Source: Saccharobesus litoralis (GTDB lineage Bacteria > Pseudomonadota > Gammaproteobacteria > Enterobacterales > Alteromonadaceae). From it: a stretch of 64,000 bases of DNA. Below the pieces are notes generated by a model. The model saw only the letters and a list, made by a program, of their open reading frames with translations. It was not told where the DNA came from and ran no database searches. The position numbers were made by a program, and so were the translations under genes. The stretch spans positions 2,830,065 to 2,894,064 of the forward strand of contig NZ_CP026604.1 of NCBI RefSeq assembly GCF_003063625.1, read 5' to 3'. The stretch's first letter is position 1, and every line of letters begins with the position of its first letter. Shown here one piece after another: positions 35,808-46,143 of the stretch.

Positions 35808-36710
35808 TTATTTGATTGATTGAATAAATTCGCTAAATTCTTCGCCGTGTACTCGATGACGCATACTGTATTCAACAAAGGCTTTCATGTAGCCAAATTT
35901 ATTGCCGCAGTCGTGGCTTTTGCCTTTTAGTACGTAAGCGTTAACTTGCTCCCAGTTCATTAAAGTGGCAATTGCGTCGGTTAATTGAATTTCGTCACCA
36001 GCGCCTGGGGCTGTTTTGTCTAAAATATCCCAAATTTCGGCAGACAATACGTAACGGCCTACAACGGCAAGGTTAGATGGAGCCTCTTCTTGTTTGGGTT
36101 TTTCAACCATACCAAACATTTTACCTGATTCACCTTCACCTAATTCAGCTCCTTGTAAATCGACAACGCCATATTTACTCACTTCTTGCTCGGGTACGGC
36201 TTCAACCATAATTTGATTTACACCATCTTCTTCATACTGGCGGATCATATCCGCTAAGTTCTCAGTTTTGGGGTCGTGGGTAGAGTCGTCAATTAATACA
36301 TCAGGTAACACAACAACAAAAGGTGATTTACCCACCATAGGGCGTGCGCATGCAATAGCATGGCCTAGGCCTTTAGCAACACCTTGACGTACGTGCATAA
36401 TGGTAACGTCTTTCGGAATGATACTTTGAACTTCTTCAAGTAATTGACGTTTAACGCGTTTTTCTAATATAGATTCTAACTCAAAGCTAGTATCGAAGTG
36501 GTTCTCAATCGAGTTTTTACTTGAGTGAGTAACAAGAATGATCTCTTTTATGCCAGCTTGTACTAGTTCGGTAACAACGTACTGGATCAGAGGTTTGTCT
36601 GCGATAGTTAGCATTTCCTTAGGGATCGCTTTTGATGCTGGTAGCATACGTGTCCCCAAGCCAGCGACAGGAATGACTGCTTTTTCTACGCGTTGTGGTT
36701 TATAGCCCAT
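35808..36710 (-). CDS. galU: UTP-glucose-1-phosphate uridylyltransferase
   Basis: From the ATG at 36710, with AAGGG upstream, the protein is 300 residues, close to the 302 of E. coli GalU; the GTG at 36782 would add 24 residues. Motifs: [20 protein letters not shown] with [36 protein letters not shown] and [13 protein letters not shown]. It makes UDP-glucose from UTP and glucose-1-phosphate, the substrate of Ugd and a donor for glycosyltransferases. Cytoplasmic. Monocistronic by appearance. Confidence 0.94.
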   Translation of the reverse strand: MGYKPQRVEKAVIPVAGLGTRMLPASKAIPKEMLTIADKPLIQYVVTELVQAGIKEIILVTHSSKNSIENHFDTSFELESILEKRVKRQLLEEVQSIIPKDVTIMHVRQGVAKGLGHAIACARPMVGKSPFVVVLPDVLIDDSTHDPKTENLADMIRQYEEDGVNQIMVEAVPEQEVSKYGVVDLQGAELGEGESGKMFGMVEKPKQEEAPSNLAVVGRYVLSAEIWDILDKTAPGAGDEIQLTDAIATLMNWEQVNAYVLKGKSHDCGNKFGYMKAFVEYSMRHRVHGEEFSEFIQSIK

Positions 36711-36782
36711 AATTTTTACCCTTATATTGTTGCCTAACTTACTAAGTTCATGTTTATTGTTGGTCGCTGGTATTTTTACCAC

Positions 36783-37268
36783 TACGTAGCAACAAAAACG
36801 GGCTGGAACTCGTCAGGCTTATTCCAAAATTGCATTCCGTGCGTGATGTTCCATTAATTTGACTATAACAAGAAGATTTAGTTGTTGTATAGCTTTTTAT
36901 TTAACCAGTTGCTGTCTTGCAGGTTCACAAGCATAAATGCTCATCTACAGGGGGATAGATTGGTCAGCCTTGTTTTGCGCTTAATATTTATCCATAACAC
37001 GCAATGGCAAATCACTAGCGTGAGACATATCTCAATCACTCGGTTGTTAACTCTGATCTGCAGTAGCGTGATTGAATTATGTTAATAGAAGTGAAAACGC
37101 GCTTAAATTATAAAAAACTATCTAAATCAAATGTATAAGTTAACAAAGCTTGTCGATATAGCGATTAATCGTAATGCTAGAACAAGCAGTTATCGCCATT
37201 TCATTAACCAGCTTCACTATCCTTAGTCTTGTCCATTCGGATCACTAATTAAAGGGCAAGGGATAAGT
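36783..37268. other. Gene-free stretch between galU and the solute-binding-like gene
   Basis: I see one degenerate, inverted family A hairpin (CAAGCATAAATGCTCATCTACA, 36928-36949) and otherwise AT-rich DNA. The ORF at 36882-37085 has no ribosome site and includes the repeat, so I do not call it a gene. The divergent promoters of galU and the 37269 gene must lie here. Confidence 0.5.
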
Positions 37269-38144
37269 ATGAAGCGGGTCATAGTGCATTTATTATGTTT
37301 GTTCACTACGCTGATTGGCGGGTTTGCTAATGCGCAGCAGGTGATTTTACCTCAAGCGTATGACGATAAATCAAGCTTGGCTTTATCGGTAATACAAAGC
37401 GCGTTGCAAGTATCTGAACAGCGTTCTCAAGTGAGTATTGCGGATCATCAAATTGCAGAGCAAGGTTTAGCTGATGCATTAAAGAGTCACGAAATTTCGT
37501 TATTTTGGGCGAGTACCACTAATGAATTAGAAACTGAGTTTTTTCCGGTTCGGGTTCCTTTGCTTAAAGGAATAGACAGTTATCAAATATTGCTGTGCCG
37601 TGCTGAATCCATACCTGAGCTTAATTTAATTCGTCATGCTGGTCAGTTACGCCAGTATAAAATGGGAGTGTTAAACGCATCTAACAACGCTAATGTGTTT
37701 CAGCGCAATGGCTTAAATACGGTGGCAACCAGTAAATGGCAAAACTTAGTGTATATGCTAGACGGCCAACGGTTTGATATTATGGCCACTTCTGTTTTTG
37801 ATATTGCTAAAATTCAAGCCTTACAAAATCAGGTTAAATACCCGATAAACGCTAGCACATTACAAGGCACTTTAATTTCATATCTTGCACCAACTTACAT
37901 TTTTACCAATAACGCGCAGTTAGCCGAGCAGATTAAGCAAGGGTTAGAGTTATTAATCGAATCAAAGCAGTTGGATGCCATTTTAAATGCCGATGACAGC
38001 TATCGGCAGGCGTTAGCATTATTGGACGAATTTAATGGTGAAGTTATTCAATTGCAAAGCCAGTTACAAGCAAACGTGCAACCGTTGGCGCGTCCTGAGT
38101 TATGGGTGCATTTAGCTAACCAATCACTCTTAGCCAAAAATTAG
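37269..38144 (+). CDS. Periplasmic solute-binding-like protein
   Basis: A 291-residue secreted protein with signal peptide MKRVIVHLLCLFTTLIGGFA ending at NAQQ. The rest resembles a type II periplasmic binding fold: VRVPLLKGIDSYQILLCR, KMGVLNASNNANVFQRNG, FDIMATSVFDIAKI and YIFTNNAQLAEQIKQGLELL, similar to amino-acid ABC transporter binding proteins and the sensor modules of two-component systems. No transporter genes are adjacent, so it may be an orphan sensor or binding protein. AAGGGATAAGT precedes the ATG. The ligand cannot be inferred. Confidence 0.75.
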   Translation: MKRVIVHLLCLFTTLIGGFANAQQVILPQAYDDKSSLALSVIQSALQVSEQRSQVSIADHQIAEQGLADALKSHEISLFWASTTNELETEFFPVRVPLLKGIDSYQILLCRAESIPELNLIRHAGQLRQYKMGVLNASNNANVFQRNGLNTVATSKWQNLVYMLDGQRFDIMATSVFDIAKIQALQNQVKYPINASTLQGTLISYLAPTYIFTNNAQLAEQIKQGLELLIESKQLDAILNADDSYRQALALLDEFNGEVIQLQSQLQANVQPLARPELWVHLANQSLLAKN

Positions 38145-38236
38145 CGTTAAAGCTAACGCCAAGCTGCAACAGTTAGGTATAATCGCAATTTTTATTTGCC
38201 CGTATTCGGTTTAATTGGGCTAGTGAGGTATTGCTG

Positions 38237-39550
38237 TTGCAGTTTTCTGAATTTCGTTTGCACCCTTTGTTGCTTAAAACCATAGATCATTTAGGTTTTA
38301 CGCAAGCCACTGAGATCCAACAATTTGCTATTCCAAGTGCTTTACAGGGTGCTGATCTCATCGCGTCTTCAAAAACAGGCTCAGGCAAAACCTTGGCTTA
38401 CCTTCTACCTTTGTTAAATCGATTGTTTTATAACCGAGCGTTAAGTAAACGAGACCCGCGTGGGGTTATTTTAGCGCCAACGCGTGAACTGGCTAACCAA
38501 GTTTATGCCCAAGTTCGTTTGTTTACTGCCAATACGCAATATTCGGCAGCTAAATTAATTGGCGGTGATAATTTTAATGATCAGGCCAAAAAATTACGTA
38601 GCAATCCTAAAATTATTGTCGCGACACCAGGGCGCTTGGCTGATCATCTAAGCCATCGTCATGTGTTTTTAAATGGTTTGGAAATGCTGGTATTTGACGA
38701 AGCCGATCGTATGCTTGATCTGGGTTTTATTGAGCAACTTACCGCTATACATAAACAAGCCGATCATCGTAAGCGGCAAACTCTGATGTTTTCTGCCACT
38801 ATGGATAATCTCGATGTGGTTAAAATGGGGCAGCAGTTTCTTAACCAGCCTAAGCGTATTGCGGTGGGCGAGGCAAACCAACCTCATCAAGATATTCAAC
38901 AAAGCTTTTATTTATCAGATGGCTATCCACACAAATTAAAACAGTTAGCGCATTTAGTTAGCTTGCATCCGCAAGAGCAAATTATCGTTTTTACCGCGAC
39001 GCGAGACTCAACTCAGGAGCTTGCCAAATTTTTACAGGAAAATGGTAAAGACGCGACTTTCTTATCGGGAGATATGACCCAAGCTAAACGCAATCAAGAA
39101 TTAGATGGCTTTGCTCGAGGTCGTTCACAGGTGTTAATTTCGACAGATGTCGCCTCTCGTGGATTGGATTTGCGCAATGTTGGTGCAGTAATCAATTTTG
39201 ATTTACCTAAATTTGCTGAAGAATATGTGCATCGGATTGGTCGTACTGGACGCGCTGGATTTAAGGGCGTTGCTTATTCTTTAGTGTCAAAGCGCGACTG
39301 GCCAAGCTTTGAGTTGCTACAAGCATTTTTGCAGCAATCAATTACTTTTGAAAATATAGAGGGCTTGGCTGCTAAGTTTAACGGTATTAAGCCACAAGCG
39401 AAAAACGAGTCGAGTCAAGGTAAAGACAAAAAGTCATCTACCAGTAAAGCCGCCGGCAATCGTAAAAAGACTGTTTCGAAACCGAAAAAACAAGTTAATT
39501 TGGTTAAACCTAAAATTGATTTGGATGCGCCACCTATGCGCAAAAAGTAA
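38237..39550 (+). CDS. DEAD-box RNA helicase
   Basis: A ~437-residue helicase. TTG 38237 with GAGG at 38225-38228 gives the best spacing; TTG 38231 is too close. Motifs in order: Q-motif FTQATEIQQFAIPSALQG, I SKTGSGKTLAYLLPLL, Ia PTRELANQV, II FDEADRML, III SATMD, V STDVASRGLDLRNVGAVIN and VI HRIGRTGRAG. The basic C-terminal tail (KDKKSSTSKAAGNRKKTVSK) probably binds RNA. It is close to SrmB/RhlE-type proteins used in ribosome assembly or RNA decay, but the subfamily is not certain. Non-ATG start. Confidence 0.9.
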   Translation: MQFSEFRLHPLLLKTIDHLGFTQATEIQQFAIPSALQGADLIASSKTGSGKTLAYLLPLLNRLFYNRALSKRDPRGVILAPTRELANQVYAQVRLFTANTQYSAAKLIGGDNFNDQAKKLRSNPKIIVATPGRLADHLSHRHVFLNGLEMLVFDEADRMLDLGFIEQLTAIHKQADHRKRQTLMFSATMDNLDVVKMGQQFLNQPKRIAVGEANQPHQDIQQSFYLSDGYPHKLKQLAHLVSLHPQEQIIVFTATRDSTQELAKFLQENGKDATFLSGDMTQAKRNQELDGFARGRSQVLISTDVASRGLDLRNVGAVINFDLPKFAEEYVHRIGRTGRAGFKGVAYSLVSKRDWPSFELLQAFLQQSITFENIEGLAAKFNGIKPQAKNESSQGKDKKSSTSKAAGNRKKTVSKPKKQVNLVKPKIDLDAPPMRKK

Positions 39551-39569
39551 TTGTGCGCATTAAAGCTGT

Positions 39570-39960
39570 CTTGTAGCGGGCTTAATGCCTGCTTCGCGTT
39601 TGGTGCTTACTTTTGTATGTCGGTCTTTAAGCCGATGGGTAAGCGAGCTATGCAGGTTTAATATTGCCTTGAGGGATGGTGTATCTTTTCGTCTAAATAA
39701 ATTTCGGCATACACAAGATTTTGTTTTTATTGAATATTTTTAATTGTTCTGGGTAATAAAATTAATAAGCCATAGATGGTTTACAATCTTTGGATAAGGT
39801 AATTAATCTACCGATTTTTGTGGAAAATAACCGTTTCAAAGTACAAGTTTTTGTTGGCGAGCATTTATGCTTGCAGAGCCTGTAAACTTTTCTGACTAAA
39901 CGTAGCAGAACTAAAGAGTTTTGTTCCTGACAATTTCTATGTACCTGCATGCAGGCGCCA
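39570..39960. repeat. Composite repeats downstream of the DEAD-box gene
   Basis: TGTAGCGGGC-TTAATGCCTGC near 39571, an F6-type CGGTC-TTTAA-GCCG near 39618-39690, then family A copy 4 (about 39750-39960) with the ~120-bp body, TTGGCGAGCAT-TT-ATGCTTGC near 39856, the GTTCCTGACAATT tail and CCTGCATGCAGG. From 39961 to 40110 I see only AT-rich DNA. Confidence 0.78.
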
Positions 39961-40111
39961 GAAGTAGGGAGGGAAGCTAAGTCTCGCCAATAGCATGGTT
40001 CAAATTAAAACTTGTCTACTCAATGAATAAATGGTTGTTTCAACCACCTTATTGACTGCATTATATTTCAATAATTTACCCGCTACGGATTTGTTTTAAC
40101 TCAATTTGTCG

Positions 40112-40128
40112 GGCACTAAAATGGTGCC
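40112..40128 (+). promoter_or_regulatory. NtrC-like binding site (distal)
   Basis: GGCACTAAAATGGTGCC matches the NtrC consensus TGCACYAWWWTGGTGCA at all but the outermost bases and is nearly palindromic. It lies 405 bp upstream of glnK, a workable distance for an enhancer of a sigma-54 promoter. Confidence 0.65.
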
Positions 40129-40377
40129 CATCGAAGTATTCACCTTTTTGGTGAGTTTGTTAATGAATTTTTAACAACTCTATTCAGTTAAAAAAGATTT
40201 GTTCATTTTATAAAACTCTCTCTAAATCATTGTAATCTATTAAAATAGTTGGTTTTTTGTTCAGGCTGGCTACAACGTTTTTATTTCGAATGTAAACATA
40301 AAATAACTAAAAAGCCGGGATGTGATGACTCATTCTAGTTATTTGCTTTATTTTTGTGCATTAAAACTTGCTTCTGG

Positions 40378-40394
40378 TGCATTGTTTTGGTGCC
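40378..40394 (+). promoter_or_regulatory. NtrC-like binding site (proximal)
   Basis: TGCATTGTTTTGGTGCC is an imperfect match to the NtrC consensus, about 63 bp upstream of the sigma-54-type promoter, a usual enhancer distance. Confidence 0.5.
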
Positions 40395-40456
40395 TTTATA
40401 GTCATCTTATATGTTGGTTGTGGTCAAGTTGTTGATTTTTATTGCTTTTTACTTTT

Positions 40457-40855
<399 letters not shown>

Positions 40856-40894
40856 GCCTAATCGAATTTATAAGAATATTTTGGGGAGAATATA

Positions 40895-42169
40895 ATGGAA
40901 AACAACATATTCCACTTACAATATGCTATGGACACCTTTTACTTCTTAGTATGTGGTGCTTTAGTTATGTGGATGGCGGCTGGTTTCGCCATGCTAGAAG
41001 CGGGTCTTGTGCGCGCTAAAAATACAACAGAAATTTTAACGAAAAACGTCGCGTTATTTGCGATCTCTTGCATCATGTACTTAGTTGTCGGTTATGACAT
41101 CATGTACGGCGGTGGCGTTTTCTTAGCGGGTATCGAAACGGTTGATTCAGCAGCTGTTTTAGGTGACTTCGCAGCACGTGAAGGTGGTTTTACTGGTGGT
41201 TCTATCTACTCTGGTGCTTCTGACTTCTTCTTCCAAGTTGTTTTCGTAGCAACTGCAATGTCAATCGTATCTGGTGCGGTTGCTGAGCGTATGAAGCTTT
41301 GGGCTTTCTTAGCTTTTGCTGTTGTAATGACTGGTTTCATCTACCCAATGGAAGGTGGCTGGACTTGGGGTGGCAATGAAGTATTTGGCATGTTCAGCCT
41401 AGGAGATGATTTTGGTTTCTCTGACTTCGCTGGCTCAGGTATCGTTCATATGGCTGGTGCGGCTGCTGCTTTAGCGGGTGTTTTATTGCTCGGCGCTCGT
41501 AAAGGTAAATATGCTGCAGACGGTTCAGTTAAAGCTATTCCAGGTGCAAACTTACCATTAGCAACTTTAGGTACTTTCATCCTTTGGATGGGCTGGTTCG
41601 GTTTCAACGGCGGTTCAGTACTTAAATTAGGTGATATCGACAACGCTCATGCTGTTGCTATGGTATTCCTTAACACTAACGCAGCAGCTGCTGGTGGTGT
41701 TGTTGCAGCTTTAGTTGTTGCTCGTATCTTATTCAAGAAAGCGGATTTAACAATGGCATTAAACGGTGCATTAGCAGGTCTTGTTGCTATCACTGCTGAG
41801 CCTTCTACTCCTACAGCGCTTGAAGCGACTATCTTCGGTGCATTAGGTGGTGTTTTAGTTGTTTTCTCAATCGTTTTCTTAGACAAGTTAAAAATCGACG
41901 ATCCAGTGGGCGCTATCTCTGTTCACGGTACAGTTGGTTTATTAGGTCTATTATTAGTACCATTAACAAACGATGGTGCGTCTTTCTCAGGTCAAATTAT
42001 CGGTGCCTTAACTATCTTCGTTTGGGTGTTCGTAACAAGCTTTATCGTTTGGTTTGCTCTGAAAGCTATTATGGGTATTCGTGTCTCTGAAGAAGAAGAG
42101 TACGAAGGTGTTGATATCGCTGAGTGCGGTATGGAAGCTTACCCAGAATTTACTTCAGGTACTAAGTAA
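40895..42169 (+). CDS. amtB: Ammonium transporter AmtB
   Basis: A 424-residue channel with about 11 transmembrane helices. Family signatures: MWMAAGFAMLEAGLVRAKNT, DFAGSGIVHMAGAAAALAG with the first pore histidine, LGTFILWMGWFGFNGGS, and DPVGAISVHGTVGLLGLLLV with the second pore histidine. The N-terminus (MENNIFHLQYAMDTF) lacks a clear cleavable signal, unlike E. coli AmtB. It conducts ammonia across the inner membrane under nitrogen limitation and is gated by GlnK from the gene 39 bp upstream. GGGGAG precedes the ATG. A terminator follows at 42197. Confidence 0.95.
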   Translation: MENNIFHLQYAMDTFYFLVCGALVMWMAAGFAMLEAGLVRAKNTTEILTKNVALFAISCIMYLVVGYDIMYGGGVFLAGIETVDSAAVLGDFAAREGGFTGGSIYSGASDFFFQVVFVATAMSIVSGAVAERMKLWAFLAFAVVMTGFIYPMEGGWTWGGNEVFGMFSLGDDFGFSDFAGSGIVHMAGAAAALAGVLLLGARKGKYAADGSVKAIPGANLPLATLGTFILWMGWFGFNGGSVLKLGDIDNAHAVAMVFLNTNAAAAGGVVAALVVARILFKKADLTMALNGALAGLVAITAEPSTPTALEATIFGALGGVLVVFSIVFLDKLKIDDPVGAISVHGTVGLLGLLLVPLTNDGASFSGQIIGALTIFVWVFVTSFIVWFALKAIMGIRVSEEEEYEGVDIAECGMEAYPEFTSGTK

Positions 42170-42196
42170 TAAGTTAGCATTTGATTAGTACTTATA

Positions 42197-42224
42197 AAGC
42201 CTCGGTTAATACCGGGGCTTTTTA
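42197..42224 (+). terminator. Rho-independent terminator of glnK-amtB
   Basis: AAGCC-T-CGG, loop TTAATA, CCG-G-GGCTT, then TTTA. The stem has one T/G mismatch-type pair and sits 27 bp after the amtB stop. Confidence 0.8.
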
Positions 42225-42327
42225 CGTTTTAAGCCCTTATTTTTACGACAGATTTTCGCGACATCTGCTTAAATCTATGTAAAAATTAAACGAAACCCCC
42301 ACTTACAAGCTATAAGCAGATAAAGTC

Positions 42328-44658
42328 ATGGATGCAGATAAAAAAACTTTATTCGTTACTGGTCTTTTCTTTAGTTCAATTTCCTTTGCTTCCAGTCATA
42401 GTCACAATGATCTCGCTTCATTGTCTATGGAACACCTCGAATCTATGTCGTTATCTGAGTTGTTGGAATTAAACGTGATCACTCCATCACGTACCAAGCA
42501 AAAATTGATTGATGCGCCTGCTAATATTCAAGTCATTACTCAACTGCAAATAGCTCAGCGTGGTTACGCTAATTTGGTTGAAGTGCTGCAAGATTTACCT
42601 GGGTTTGATTTTTCTACTTATGAAGATGGTGGTGGCGAATACCCTACACATAGCTCAAATAGAGGCTTAGGTGGTGGTCCTGGCAACCCTAAGCTATTAA
42701 TTTTGTTAGATGGCGTAGTGCAAAATCATGTGGCATTTAATTGGTCGCAGTTGTGGGGAGAAGAAAACATTATTGAAGACTTGGACCGGATTGAAATTAT
42801 TCAAGGTCCAGGTTCTGCTGCTTATGGCGCTAACGCGTTTTCAGGTGTTGTTCATTTAATTACTAAAAAACAAGTAGCCGAAGAAAACACTAATTTACAT
42901 GTCTCGCTAGGAGAGGGTAAACAGCGCGGTTTTACCTTAACCCATCAAAGTATGTACAAAGATCTGCATATGAATGCAGCGATAAAGTCGTATCAATATG
43001 ATGGTGACTCTGGGCTTGGCCGTTACGATCCGGCTGGTTATTTTTCTGGACAGCCATGGCCCAATACTCAGGTCGAGTCTTACGATAACCAAGGGCAATA
43101 TCAAACGAACTCTGTAAACCCATTTGCAGGTCAACAAATGCCAGCCGGTTTTAACACCAGTAAAGACATATGGGCGATGCGGGCGAACGTCAGTTACTTT
43201 TCTCCGGAAGAAGAAAACTTATTAAAAGGCGTAAGTAAAATTAGTTTAGGTTTTTACCTTTGGGATAAAACCGAAGGTTTAGCCAGTTACGTGCCTAATT
43301 ACGAGTATCAATCTTGGCGCAGTGATTTTGTTTCGCACCATACCGGCAAGCATATTTATCTTGATGTCGATTATCGTTTTAATGACAAATGGTTGTCTCG
43401 TACACGGGCTTGGTATCGTGAAAATCGACAAAAGCCAGATACAGGTTTTCGCTATACTTACCGTTTTGCTGAACTCGCTAAAACTTACCACAGCTTTAAC
43501 CATCAAGTGGGTATTGAAGAGCAATTAGAATGGCAACAAAGTGATGATTCGTCACTGGTGTTAGGTGCGAGATTGATGGAAAGCGATAAAATGAACCAGA
43601 TCGCATCTCTGGGGCGTAACCAAGCAGGGCACGATCCTATGACCAGTTCGTCATGGCGTCGAGCGACCCAAGATGACTTTCAGCTTGGCTTAGCTGAGTC
43701 GCAAGATATTGATGTTGTCGCTGAATCAGCGGTTTACGCTATTTATGACTCGGCTTTATCTTCTCGTTGGAACTACAGCTTAGGTTTGCGTTACGATTAC
43801 AGTGAAGACTTTGGTAATACATTTAATCCGCGTTTAGGCTTTATTTATAAAATGCCGTCAGACTTTTTTGAAAAGTTGAACGTTAAATTTTTGTATGGTC
43901 AGGCTTTTCGTGAACCGTCTATTTTTGAGTTAACGGATGAGCACCGCGGTAATAGTCAGTTAAAACCGGAAGAGGTTGCTACTTATGAAGTGATTGCTCA
44001 AGGTAACTGGCAAAATAGTGATCAGCAAGGTGTTGTTGAAGCATTTAACTTTACCAGTAGCGTATTTTTATCGGATATGACAGATGTGATCTCGCTAAAT
44101 ACTGCCGCTGCAAGAGATATTCTAGGTGACAGTGGTTCGCATTATTTTAATGCCGAGCGACAAAAGGTCATTGGTTTTAGTTTGAGCTCTGACGTGCAAT
44201 TTAGCAAAGGGGTCAAAAGCTATATTAATTACCACTTTAACAAGGGCGATGGTTCATTAGGCGATAAAGGTTTAAGCAATGTTGCTGATCATAAAGTTAA
44301 TATGGGATTAAATTACGACGCAAACGCATTTAATTTAGATTTACGCCTTAACTATGTCGGTAAGCGTAATGTCCCTAGCACCAACACCTATTTTACCGAT
44401 TGTCATGCCCCTGGTTACACCAAGCTCAATCTGCACTTACGTGGTAAAAAGCTTAATTTAGCTGGTTTTAACATTAAACCTTCTCTTAAAATAGAAAACC
44501 TATTGGATGAAGATTACTTTGGGGTGGGCCGCCAAGACGGTTCTAGTGATGTTAATGCCTACGATGCCCAAACCAATATCAATCCGTCAGGCTTTATTCC
44601 AGCTTACCATCCACAACCCGGCAGGCAGATTTTTATTAAATTAGAAGCCGACCTTTAA
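42328..44658 (+). CDS. TonB-dependent outer-membrane receptor
   Basis: A 776-residue receptor. Signal peptide to about residue 22 (SSISFASSHS). A DLASLSMEHLESMSLSELLE region precedes the TonB-box/plug start LNVITPSRTKQKLIDAPANI. The plug has VLQDLPGFDFS, ILLDGVVQNHV and IEIIQGPGSAAYGANAFSGV, and the beta barrel ends QPGRQIFIKLEADL with a terminal aromatic/hydrophobic pattern. An ASLSMEHLESMSLSELL prefix of this kind is common in Alteromonadales receptors encoded beside YfiR-like proteins and sensor kinases, as here (45273, 46144). The ligand is unknown; vitamin, siderophore or glycan uptake are possible. Confidence 0.9.
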   Translation: MDADKKTLFVTGLFFSSISFASSHSHNDLASLSMEHLESMSLSELLELNVITPSRTKQKLIDAPANIQVITQLQIAQRGYANLVEVLQDLPGFDFSTYEDGGGEYPTHSSNRGLGGGPGNPKLLILLDGVVQNHVAFNWSQLWGEENIIEDLDRIEIIQGPGSAAYGANAFSGVVHLITKKQVAEENTNLHVSLGEGKQRGFTLTHQSMYKDLHMNAAIKSYQYDGDSGLGRYDPAGYFSGQPWPNTQVESYDNQGQYQTNSVNPFAGQQMPAGFNTSKDIWAMRANVSYFSPEEENLLKGVSKISLGFYLWDKTEGLASYVPNYEYQSWRSDFVSHHTGKHIYLDVDYRFNDKWLSRTRAWYRENRQKPDTGFRYTYRFAELAKTYHSFNHQVGIEEQLEWQQSDDSSLVLGARLMESDKMNQIASLGRNQAGHDPMTSSSWRRATQDDFQLGLAESQDIDVVAESAVYAIYDSALSSRWNYSLGLRYDYSEDFGNTFNPRLGFIYKMPSDFFEKLNVKFLYGQAFREPSIFELTDEHRGNSQLKPEEVATYEVIAQGNWQNSDQQGVVEAFNFTSSVFLSDMTDVISLNTAAARDILGDSGSHYFNAERQKVIGFSLSSDVQFSKGVKSYINYHFNKGDGSLGDKGLSNVADHKVNMGLNYDANAFNLDLRLNYVGKRNVPSTNTYFTDCHAPGYTKLNLHLRGKKLNLAGFNIKPSLKIENLLDEDYFGVGRQDGSSDVNAYDAQTNINPSGFIPAYHPQPGRQIFIKLEADL

Positions 44659-44699
44659 TTGTCGGCGCAATGATGCTTGCTGAGTTTGAAAGAAGTCTT

Positions 44700-45264
44700 T
44701 TGTGGGCGAGCCTTTAAGCTTGCAGAGCCTGCAAAGTAACCTTTTGTGGGTGAACATTCATGTTTACAAAGCCTGCAAACCAACCCTTGTAGGCGAACAT
44801 TTATGTTTGCAGAGCCAGCAAAGCAACCTCTTGTGGGCGAGCTTTTAAGCTTGCAGAGCCTGCAAACCAACCCCTGTAGGCGAACATTTATGTTTGCGAA
44901 ACCCGCAAACCAACCTCTTGTGGGCGAACATTTATGTTTGCAAAACCTGCAAACCAACCTCTTGCGGGCGAACATTTATGTTTGCAAAGCCCGCAAACCA
45001 ACCTCTTGTGGGTGAACATTTATGTTTGCAGAGCCCGCAAACCAACCTCTTGCGGGCGAACATTTATGTTTGCAGAGCCTGCAAACCAACCTCTTGTGGG
45101 CGAGCTTTTAAGCTTGCAGAGCCCGCAAACCAACCCCTGTAGGCGAACATTTATGTTTGCAGAGCCTGCAAACCAACCTTTCGTGGGTGAACATTTATGT
45201 TTGCAGAGCCAGCAAACCAACCTCTTGTGGGCTAACATTTATGTTTGCGAAACCTGCAAACCAA
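44700..45264. repeat. Tandem array, 13 copies of a 43-44 bp hairpin repeat
   Basis: Units of the form GTGGGCGAACATTTATGTTT followed by GCAGAGCCTGCAAACCAACC and CTCT repeat 13 times from about 44701. Each holds a stem GCGAACAT-TT-ATGTTTGC; units 1, 4 and 10 instead have GCGAGCYT-TT-AAGCTTGC. The first copies are most diverged. The array fills the space between the TonB receptor and the YfiR-like gene. ORFs in this stretch (44655-45269, both strands) are artefacts of the 43-44 bp periodicity. It lacks the unique spacers of a CRISPR. Confidence 0.92.
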
Positions 45265-45272
45265 ATTAGATC

Positions 45273-45809
45273 TTAAGGAAAGGTGGTAACTATTTTCAGT
45301 ACTTTAGGTTTCCATTTTAACTGCGCTGTAAACGAGCTAGTTAAGTTTAAATAAAACTTGGCTTTGCCTTTGACTGTACCTGTCCCTATGGTTGCACCTC
45401 GTTTAACTAACTCAGTTTTACCTGTGGCAATAATAGCTTTGTGTTTTTCTGCATATTTAAGCGCATCAGATAAGTATTTTTCGTCATTGATATAAACAAT
45501 CGAATACGTTGCAGTTGGCAATGAGTCGCCTTGAGATACACGCTGAATTTTGACCTTGCCTTTGGTTGATGTGCCAGTATTTTTTAAGCGACTAAAGGCT
45601 TGATACATTTCGCTATTATCAACCACGAATACGCTAATTTGACTATGGTCTATGTTATCTTCGTAAGCGAGAACCTTGGTCAGTAAAACGGCTTGAATAT
45701 TGGCGGGTAACTCAACAGCGTTGCTTAAATAAGAAATGGTTAGCAAGCACACGCATATAAAAGCTTTGCTTTTAGTTGATAGTCCTTGTAACTGTTTACC
45801 CATTTGCAT
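45273..45809 (-). CDS. YfiR-like (DUF4154-type) periplasmic protein
   Basis: A 178-residue exported protein. The signal peptide ends near SNAVEL; the mature part begins LPANIQAVLLTKVLAYEDNI and has SQISVFVVDNSE, TYSIVYINDEKYLSDALKYA, KAIIATGKTELVKRGATIG and the end FYLNLTSSFTAQLKWKPKVL with KIVTTF, resembling YfiR proteins. YfiR in Pseudomonas is a periplasmic repressor of the diguanylate cyclase YfiN. Here the neighbours are a TonB receptor and a divergent hybrid kinase, so it may modulate the kinase's periplasmic domain; this is inference. The 3' end is only 9 bp from the tandem array. Confidence 0.7.
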   Translation of the reverse strand: MQMGKQLQGLSTKSKAFICVCLLTISYLSNAVELPANIQAVLLTKVLAYEDNIDHSQISVFVVDNSEMYQAFSRLKNTGTSTKGKVKIQRVSQGDSLPTATYSIVYINDEKYLSDALKYAEKHKAIIATGKTELVKRGATIGTGTVKGKAKFYLNLTSSFTAQLKWKPKVLKIVTTFP

Positions 45810-46125
45810 GCGCGCGTTCGACCTAGTTCCGTTAAATCATTAATTAAAGTGTAAAGCGTTGTTAGCCGTCTATACTAACACTGATTTTTTTAGTAAAAAA
45901 TCGTTACTTGATGAATCTTGCTAATTAACGATTTAATCTGGCAAATATTAAGTAATAAATAAGACTCTATCGTTATTTACCTAGTTTACTTTATGAATTA
46001 ACCAATATGTAACTTTAATTTTACGCAATCGTTACTCAATGGCGCGATAGGCTGTTTATCAAGTGCAAATCATGCTATAACGTTAGCCAATCTTCAGGGA
46101 CGTTTTTTGTTAAAACGAGTTAGGA
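45810..46125. other. Divergent intergenic region, YfiR-like / hybrid kinase
   Basis: 316 bp of AT-rich DNA without repeats of the families described. It must hold the divergent promoters. I could not identify a convincing -35/-10 pair or operator. Confidence 0.5.
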
Positions 46126-46143
46126 TTGTCAAGCAAACTAAAC

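Noticed and set aside
36882..37085. 67-codon ORF upstream of the solute-binding-like gene
   Set aside because: It contains a hairpin repeat and has no ribosome site.
44700..45264. CRISPR array
   Set aside because: The period is 43-44 bp with no unique spacers; the whole unit is repeated and no cas gene is near.
44655..45269. Overlapping ORFs of 82-111 codons on both strands in the tandem array
   Set aside because: They arise because the repeat lacks stops in some frames; the proteins are periodic (LVGEHLCLQS-type) and have no ribosome sites.
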